Shown one piece after another: positions 56,726-64,000 of a DNA stretch of 64,000 nucleotides (position 1 is the stretch's first letter; every line of letters starts with the position of its first letter). The notes below the pieces were generated by a model. That model did no database searches. It was not told where the DNA came from and was given only the letters and a program-made list of their open reading frames with translations. Where the stretch lies: assembly GCF_020536995.1 (NCBI RefSeq), contig NC_068356.1, forward strand, positions 29,349,835 through 29,413,834, given 5' to 3'. The translations under genes and the position numbers were made by a program. Origin of the DNA: Dreissena polymorpha. Taxonomy: Eukaryota > Mollusca > Bivalvia > Myida > Dreissenidae.

Positions 56726-58329
56726 ACATTTTGAAGAAGAAAACAATGTGCCAAGTAAAGCGCGACTCATTGGGAATCAATATAGGCATAACTTAATAAC
56801 ACATGAAATATAAAAAATGGCGTTGTTCGTTTAAAAAAATCACATAACTATTAATTAATACTATTGATATTATAATTGCATTTTAAATAAGATTAACATG
56901 CGTATTTCTAAAGAAATATATTTCAAGTGCCGACCGAAAATAATTGTCTACATCATGAACTTGTTTTTAGTGGTAGCTTGAGGTTGAGAGAGATGAACAT
57001 ATAACAATTGTACCAACACGATTGTGTTAAAGTTTACTTATAGCAGTATTATTTCGGTAATTCGTTGTTTTACGTCAGAACATAATTTTTAATGCATTGC
57101 CTGTTCACTGTTACAGTATTCCACAGCGCAATCTGCATTTCTGATTCACTAAAAAGAGTGTCTTACATCTGGTAAAACGTGTCGAGTAATCGGGAATAGA
57201 AATGCCATTGTCATTTAGATGATCTATAGATAATTTGTCCATTACAATTTGGCATCCGGCTCTTAAGTTTTCTCAAATAGGTTAATAAACTAACGTGTAA
57301 CATGTTATAACATTATTGGACGTTCTTGATTTATTGCTGAGTATTTTTGTGCTGAAACATGTACTGAGCATCCTTATCATGGCATTTTATCGTGTTTGTT
57401 TTTATATAAGCCACCGTTTCCTGCGAATTTCTTTCTTCGCATAACCAAGTGCTATACCATAAATCCACCGAACAATATTCCGTTTCTTAGAACCAAATTA
57501 ACAAAACATAAATGCAAAAAGCGTAAGAACTCTTCGCTGGCGTGTGGCTTTTCTTGTTCTCTGTTATCGAAGTGTCATCTGTTAGCAAAGTATATGCATA
57601 CCCGGCAGATATTTGTGTTTAGTACAGAGTTATCGACTGTATACAATAATTCGGAACTGACAGGATCCCGTCTTTTAAAATCTTAACATTTCTTGTACAA
57701 ATAGTTACTGACAAATGCAATTTGAATAATTGCTTAAATGTTGCAATGTTGAATCAGAAATGCAGAATTCTTAAATGTTGAATCTTTCTGTAGAAGAAAT
57801 AATTTGAAAGCAACAACTAAATTAAATATAAGGATGAAACATCAACGAATATGCATGGTTTAATCTTTTCAATTATCTCACGAAGTAGTATTTTATAGGT
57901 GCATTCATATTTGACAAAATGAAGTTGCGACGTTTTCACTCTCATCTTTTCCGACCAATATCTCGCGCTTACCCGAGCATGAGACAGTAGGCAGAGTCTA
58001 ACCGTGTTCATCATATAGGTGTGTTTTGCACTATGGTCTTGAAACACTAATGCGAGAGCCCCACGAACACACTTTGGTTTGAACATATCGATATTGCATT
58101 CTTCATTGTGCGGTAGGGGTTAGCGATTATAGCATCAAGGTAGGTTGCAAGAGTGCAGCATCTCCATCCTAATACACCATCTCTTCTTCCTTATCACCCC
58201 CTGTCTCATATTAAGCAGCATCAGACAAATAATCATCATGTTCACCGTAACCATCACCGCCATCATAAGTCTCGTCATTGCCATGATGAGTAGGATAATG
58301 ATGATGATATTATTGCAGCTGCTGATTAG
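56726..58329. other. intergenic
   Basis: AT-rich sequence; a 96-codon plus frame (57396-57686) and an 89-codon minus frame (57817-58086) lack any recognisable domain or splice context. Confidence 0.45.
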
Positions 58330-58456
58330 GGTTATTGTGGTGTTTGTGGTGATGATGGTGATGATGATGGGAAGGAGGATGATGCTGATGGTGCTGCTGA
58401 TGATGATCATGATGACCATGATGATGATGTTGGTAGTGGTAATGGTGGTGGTGGTA

Positions 58457-58491
<35 letters not shown>

Positions 58492-58493
58492 TA
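58330..58493. repeat. (GAT)n-rich microsatellite
   Basis: Imperfect GAT/GGT/GCT trinucleotide tract ending in a pure GAT run (about 58457-58490). Poly-Met and poly-Ile frames across it are artefacts. Confidence 0.9.
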
Positions 58494-58617
58494 TAAGGAA
58501 AGTCGTAAACTTAGATTGCCGGTAATCACTCTACTTTGTGTTATATTTTGAAACACGTGTCATGCTTGGCATTCAACAGACAATAAAAGTTTCAGAATTG
58601 AGCCTTGTTCTGAGAAA

Positions 58618-58815
58618 ATTAGTCTTAATGCATGTGCGTAAAGTGTCATCCCAGATTAGCCTGTGTAGTCCGCACAGAGACTTCCTTGTACTTAAAATAC
58701 CATAAAAGCGGAAAGAGTCGTCCCTGATTAGCCTATGCGGACTGCACAGGCTAATCTGGAACGACACTTTACGCACATGAATTAAGCTCAGTTTTCTCAG
58801 AACGCGGCTCATTTT
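58618..58815. repeat. M1 palindromic MITE
   Basis: ATGCATGTGCGTAAAGTGTC, CAGATTAGCCTGTGTAGTCC then GCACAGAG on the left. AGTCGTCCCTGATTAGCCTA and GCACAGGCTAATCTGGAACG on the right. It ends TTAAGCTCAGTTTTCTCAGA. The left half has an internal deletion after the first palindrome. Confidence 0.8.
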
Positions 58816-59481
58816 ATCGCAAAATATCAAGAAGGAACTTTCAAATAGAAAACATATGAACACACATTGATAATGTAATACATTTCCATATACAATTTAT
58901 ATATGACAAAAATAGTATTATTTTCCAATAAAAAGAAACCATTACATCGGAAGACAGTTTGGGCATACAATGGAACAATTTTAGGATCTTAATGACAGTT
59001 TCTTAGATCAACAGGTATTTTATTTATTATAAATTTTTATTGTAATCATACATATATGTGATTTTTTTGTAGTATGTTTTAGTTCAAATAGTATTTAGAG
59101 ATATATCTAGCATAAGAAATGTATATATTTGTTTACTTAATAAATTAATAAATAAAGTGTAAGCTCAGTATTCTTTATGATATGTTGACAATAAATCATA
59201 AACGACGCCAAGTTTGTTGTTGCCCATTTTTGTGAGACTAAACTTTAAATGATAGTACTCGAAAGTCTTCATAAATATGAAATTAGTTTCCTGTAAAGCA
59301 TTTGTGGGTGTTTTTTTTTGCATTGTCAGCTATATAACTTCAAAACCAATTTGAACATAAACGCGTAATCAATAGTTCAAAAGGGAATAAATATAACAGC
59401 TAAATTTAATGATCTCGAATCACTGTTTTTTTGGTCAAAATAGACATGTGTAGCTAGGTCTCCGGTTGGAACAGCGTCATT
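58816..59481. other. intergenic / 3' flank of the secreted-protein gene
   Basis: AT-rich. Minus-strand TTTATT-type complements (AATAAA on the gene strand) occur near 59026-59037 and elsewhere but cannot be ranked. Confidence 0.45.
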
Positions 59482-62018
59482 TTACGGGGTCTCGGCGCCG
59501 GGGCCGGCAAGTTTCTTGGCCTGCTCGCACACGGCGTCAAAGCGGCTTCGGATGGGCTTCGGGGTCTGTCAAGAAGAATGGGCCACGTTTGTGTTACTTG
59601 TACACTACATCACCTTCCCACACGAGGGATTTGTAGGTAACGGAAACGACAATTTGTGTTTATTGTTTATCCCAATCTATAGGTGTAGATTATATGATGA
59701 GATATAAGGAGAAAATTGAAAAGTTTCGTAAGTTTGATTCTCAATTGAACCACGTATCCAGAAATAGTGTAACATTTTTTACGATATTACATGTAAGTCT
59801 TGCTGCTTTTAAAATAGTAACATGTTATGGGTACATTGGAATAACAAGAGTATGTATCGCCTTAAATATTTGGAAATATTGTCGATATCCCCAATAGATT
59901 TAAACGTGAACTGTGAAGAATTACAATTAAAAACGTAAGCCATCTACTCACCGAGTCGTCAACGGGGATCTTCTTGTCCATGCCCCTGCACACACGCAGC
60001 AGGACCCGAACAGCGCTCTTGTCTTTGTTGTCATTGATGTCGTTGCCCTCGGACAATTCCTGCAACTGTATAAGGGCATCACTCTGCTAAAACGGGGTTC
60101 AATGCATGTGGGTAAAGTGTCGTCGCTGATTAGCCCGTCCAGTCCGAACAGGCTTAGCAGTTATTGCAATTTGCAGATAGACAGGACTTTTGATTAGAAG
60201 AGTCATCCTTTAAACGAAATATATCATTGATGCGAAAGTATTGTCCCTGGTTTACCTGTGCGAACTACACGCTGTCTTATATACCGGTTTGAGGCCGAAG
60301 TCCATACCCGTAGCCAGGGGGAGGGGGTGCGTTGGGTGCGTTCGCACCCAATATTTTTTGACGAGTTAAAAACATGTACTATAAGTTGCAACTAACTTTA
60401 TTTGACGCAAAAAAGTTTATTTTTATTTTTTTGTAGGAACCCAGTGAGTCTTATAATAATATTGTATTCAATATGCAGGTCACCATATAATTAATTTCTC
60501 GATTAAGTCATTCCCAAGATAGAGCGTGATTTTTATTTACAATTTTAACCGTAGAATTGCTGAAATCAACAGAAGTTTTGACAGCAAAATTTGAGAAGAT
60601 CTAGGAAGCCGGTCGCCACAAAATGGGAATCTTTGTTATAAACGGATATTTGTTTCCTGTATAATGGATAATTATTAACCTGGTACTCTAATCCGTATAA
60701 AATTGATACTTATTTATAGATATTTGATTGTTTTGTAACTTTTGCCATCGTTATTTATGTCTGTTAAAGCCCTAACTTTAATAGATATCATAACACAATG
60801 ATGAAGCTACGACTTATAACAATTAAACATTGCGCACAGCATTTTCGACGGACAGCGTTGTCTTTTTGACGGATCTTGAGAATATAATGGGCAAATAAGT
60901 ACATAATTTTTCTTCGAAGTCCTGCTATACATTGTTAAGGACTTTGAGACCATAGGGTCAGTAGTTTGTGGTTAAAGGGTCTTAATGTAGCCTTAAGTGT
61001 TATATTTTTCTGAAATTCGTTTAACTTTGTTAAAAATAGTTTTTAAAAAAAGTAACCAGTCATACAATTTTGATTTATTTTTAGGATTGATGCAGATTAT
61101 ATTACAGAAGACCCAGTTTTATTAATCAGTGTTTGTTGTAAAATACAATATTAGTACGTTTAGAGCAATGCTAGCCCTCTGGTACTATCCATAGTAGCAG
61201 ACAAACAATTGTTTTGAAAAAAAAAGTCAAATATTTCCATTTAATTTGCTCGATTTATGAATTATAGAATGTTGGAAGGTGATACACACCAATTTTATAA
61301 AGATTCCAAGATTCCAATAAATAATGATATTTTATACCGTTCTTATTGTTTGATTTAACATTCTATAAATTTGTTGTTGCATAGGTAAACAAAGTGTGTG
61401 CCCGCATACTAGTGTCGGGTTAAACACCGTATAAAATTATGTATATCAAGGACTGATAAAAAAGGTGGTTATTGAACAACATGGTGGGGAATACATGTAT
61501 GTTATATCATATTTATGTCGATCATTTACTGAGTATGGTAACTGAAAGCGAAATTTCATATAAAAATTCTCTATAACTTCAGTCTCTAAATACAGTTAAA
61601 AAGTGACCAGAATGCAGTAGTTTACGTTTCATTTTCAACATTTTCTAGGGAGAAGACCTAAACAACCCCCGATTGCAGGAGGGGGACATCCCCTTCCGCA
61701 CATACCCCCTTCGTCACTTCGTTGCTCGATGGCAAAAATTTGCACCCCCCTTTTCAAAACCCTGGCTACGGGCCTGAGAATTTTATGTATTATATTGTAT
61801 TAATATATATTAAGAATTATATTAATAATATATCGTGAAAAGATTCCAATTATCAATTTAAATGTGTATATGTCAATAAGCAATAACATAATTATGAATC
61901 CAGCATATAACAATCATTACGATTAATCAGGAAATGAGTAGATAAAGTAAAAAAAACGAAACATAAAATGCTAAGTGAAAATAATTAAATGAAGAATGGA
62001 GAGGAAATGATCCAAGCA

Positions 62019-62098
<80 letters not shown>

Positions 62099-62116
62099 AT
62101 ACCACTACTATCACTA

Positions 62117-62195
<79 letters not shown>

Positions 62196-62269
62196 AACTA
62201 CAACAACAACTACTACTACTACTTCTACTTCTACTACTAGTACTTCAACTACTATTACTACTACTACTT

Positions 62270-62318
<49 letters not shown>

Positions 62319-62369
62319 TACAACAACATCAACAACTACTACTGCTGATGTTGCTCATGCTGCTGCTGT

Positions 62370-62440
<71 letters not shown>

Positions 62441-62443
62441 CTG

Positions 62444-62513
<70 letters not shown>

Positions 62514-62598
62514 AACTACTACTACTACTACTACTACTATAACTACCACTACTTCTACTACTACTACCTCAACTTCTTCTACTACTGCTGCATTGTTC

Positions 62599-62639
<41 letters not shown>

Positions 62640-62660
62640 TACTACTACTACTACTACTAC

Positions 62661-62695
<35 letters not shown>

Positions 62696-63942
62696 TACTA
62701 ATTATACTAATAATACTAATAATACTAATAACACTAATAATACTACTACTAATAATAATAACGGAGTCGGGACGGACGGACTGCCCTCTCTATTTACAAA
62801 CTGTCATCCAACAAGCTTATGTGATGTTTGCGTTATCGAATAGCCCAATCTTTAGTTTTCAATTATTTCTATAACAATAGCAGCTGTAACCAAAGCAACC
62901 ACAATTAATGTCGGATTAAACAAATGACGTGACTTTCATATTCTTGTTCTGGCCCTCTATCGCAATACCAACTTTCATCAATCTTTTCATCAGTTCTTTT
63001 TTAGAATTCGCAGGATCCAGATTTTAATTTCAAAAATAAGTTCCCCATTGCATATGTAACTACGCTATCACAATTTTGTCTGACGAAACACTGAAATAAT
63101 CTGCATATTCGTCATATGGCTCTCAATCATCATTCCAAGTTTGTATCAACCTTGCTAAGGTTCTTTTGAATTATCGTTATATCCAAATTCGGCAGAAAGG
63201 CGGGCATACGAGCGGACCAGTTTTAAACCAATAATCCCCTCCCGGTAACACCGCTAGGGGACCTGAACAAAAACACACAATACTTTATTGATAAAAATGT
63301 CTTACATCTCCCTCTGCGGGCGGCTTGTTGGCTGCACTCCAAGCATTCACGTCCTTACAGACGCTCGTGGCGCTCGTGAACACGTCGTTGAACGTCGCGT
63401 TGTCGTTTTTGATGTTTCCGTTCACGAGGGCGCCACAGAATTTTCTCGCGCCGCGAACATCACCCGGTATCCTAGGTGGCGTTGGCTTGTTTCGATTTCC
63501 ACGAATGTCAGGTCCCTGCGGCCCATCTTGCTTTTTACGACCAGCCTGCGGAAAAGATTAATAATACTGTTTTACAACTCCTTATTAAATTGAACATAAT
63601 ATCTGTTTTACAACTCCTTATTAATTGAACATAATATTTAACATAATATAATATTTAATATAATATACCGATTGAAACACCTGTAGTCACTTCTAACATT
63701 GCATATATTTTAACATATTGAAAGTTTGATAATAATAATAATAATTTATAAGCAATCGTGTATTAGACTTGTTATACGTAGTTTGACAATACATGTAAGT
63801 AAGTATTCCATCAACAGCAATTGCTATGATCAAAGAAAACCATTTAAAGAAGATTTCACGTTACCGGAGGGAAGCCTTGGGTGTCGCTCAGCATAACTCC
63901 ACACACCAACAACACGACCACGATCTTCAGTGAAAGGTGCAT
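59482..63942 (-). CDS. secreted four-cysteine protein of unknown family, 171 aa
   Basis: Four exons in transcript order: 63942-63865, 63545-63306, 60065-59952, 59565-59482, all phase 0 with GT/AG junctions. The ATG follows directly on a CTTTCAG acceptor, so a 5' UTR exon probably lies right of the window. Residues 1-22 form a signal peptide (MHLSLKIVVVLLVCGVMLSD). A basic Pro/Gly-rich stretch (GRKKQDGPQGPDIRGNRNKP) is followed by Cys63, Cys89, Cys132 and Cys157, spaced x25, x42, x24. Two similar segments appear: VRGARKFC...FTSATSVCKDV and VRVLLRVC...RSRFDAVCEQA, as if a Cys-paired helical hairpin were duplicated. One N-glycosylation sequon, N75-A-T. I do not recognise a family. It is likely extracellular; function unknown. 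The gene model is well supported by splice sites and composition, but not by homology. Confidence 0.78.
60085..60285. repeat. M1 fragment beside the exon 3 acceptor of the secreted-protein gene
   Basis: ACGGGGTTCAATGCATGTGG, AAAGTGTCGTCGCTGATTAG and CCGTCCAGTCCGAACAGGC are the left half; the right half (TTGATGCGAAAGTATTGTCC) is decayed. It lies about 20 bases upstream of the 3' splice site at 60066-60067 on the minus strand. Confidence 0.65.
60307..61772. mobile_element. non-autonomous TIR DNA transposon, 1466 bp
   Basis: Perfect 13-bp inverted ends CCCGTAGCCAGGG and CCCTGGCTACGGG, with a shared GGGGGGTGC-type inner block on both sides. The interior is AT-rich with no transposase. The superfamily is not certain, and target duplications were not resolved. 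It lies in intron 2 of the secreted-protein gene. Confidence 0.75.
62022..62760. repeat. large compound (TAC)n / (AAT)n microsatellite
   Basis: About 550 bp of TAC/CTA repeats with scattered TTC, AAC and GCT variants (62022-62595), then AAT and TAC runs to 62760. Long poly-Leu and poly-Val frames on the two strands come only from this repeat. It lies in intron 2 of the secreted-protein gene. Confidence 0.95.
62761..63305. other. intron 2 of the secreted-protein gene, exon-2-proximal part
   Basis: Non-repetitive AT-rich intron that ends at the GTAAG donor (minus strand) at 63305. No exon seen. Confidence 0.5.
63546..63864. other. intron 1 of the secreted-protein gene
   Basis: 319-bp AT-rich intron. 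It contains a 31-bp direct duplication around TTTTACAACTCCTTATTAA (63571-63645). Confidence 0.6.
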
Positions 63943-64000
63943 CTGAAAGTTGTAGTATTTTATATAAATGTATTATGTAGGAAAAGTTAACTTAATTTAT

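Noticed and set aside
57817-58086. 89-codon minus-strand frame
   Set aside because: No domain, no signal peptide, no splice-site support.
62348-62549. Poly-Leu and poly-Val frames on opposite strands
   Set aside because: Translations of the TAC/GTA trinucleotide repeat.

Overview
The window looks like nuclear DNA of a heterodont bivalve mollusc; a dreissenid-type mussel is my best guess, from memory of its repeats rather than a search. Genes have short phase-coherent exons with GT/AG introns, intergenic DNA is AT-rich, and the repeats are tandem-repeat-cored elements, palindromic MITEs and tRNA-derived SINEs of the kind seen in bivalve genomes. There is no bacterial, organellar or viral gene.

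Layout. (1) 300-12253, plus strand: last six coding exons of a POLDIP3/SKAR-like RRM protein (mRNA export and translation adaptor); its N-terminus lies left of the window. Its 7.9 kb fourth intron is packed with tandem-repeat elements. (2) 14934-20457, minus strand: a complete seven-exon dicarbonyl/L-xylulose reductase (DCXR-like SDR), 244 aa with an intact N-S-Y-K tetrad, convergent with gene 1. (3) About 20.5-37.8 kb: intergenic, with MITEs, minisatellites, an (AT)n tract and a GC-rich retroposon-like block. (4) 37794-48510, plus strand: a complete 12-exon secreted GH18 chitinase, 666 aa, with Thr-rich linkers and three CBM14 chitin-binding domains. A further CBM14 exon at 53231-53439, in the right splice phase, lies beyond a decayed LINE and may be an alternative 3' end. 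(5) 59482-63942, minus strand: four exons of a secreted 171-aa protein that I do not recognise, with two similar Cys-pair hairpins. Its second intron carries a 1.5 kb TIR transposon and a large TAC microsatellite.

The genes do not form an obvious pathway. The chitinase and the unknown secreted protein both enter the secretory route; the other two are housekeeping genes.

The strongest structural observation concerns the mobile DNA. Four unrelated tandem-repeat families (R1, R3, R4, R5) share the same ends: a 5' hairpin, then a 3' hairpin followed after a few bases by CTTG or CTAG and a T. Two of them sit cleanly inside T-runs of other repeats. This fits Helitron/Helentron-type non-autonomous elements (bivalve 'pearl'-like).

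Names used below. R1-R7 are tandem-repeat families. M1-M5 are MITE-like families: M1 = 'AAGTGTCGTCCC' palindromic element, M2 and M3 = TTAA-ended TIR elements, M4 = 'TACATGTACCC' element, M5 = 'TTAACCCATTTATGC' element.
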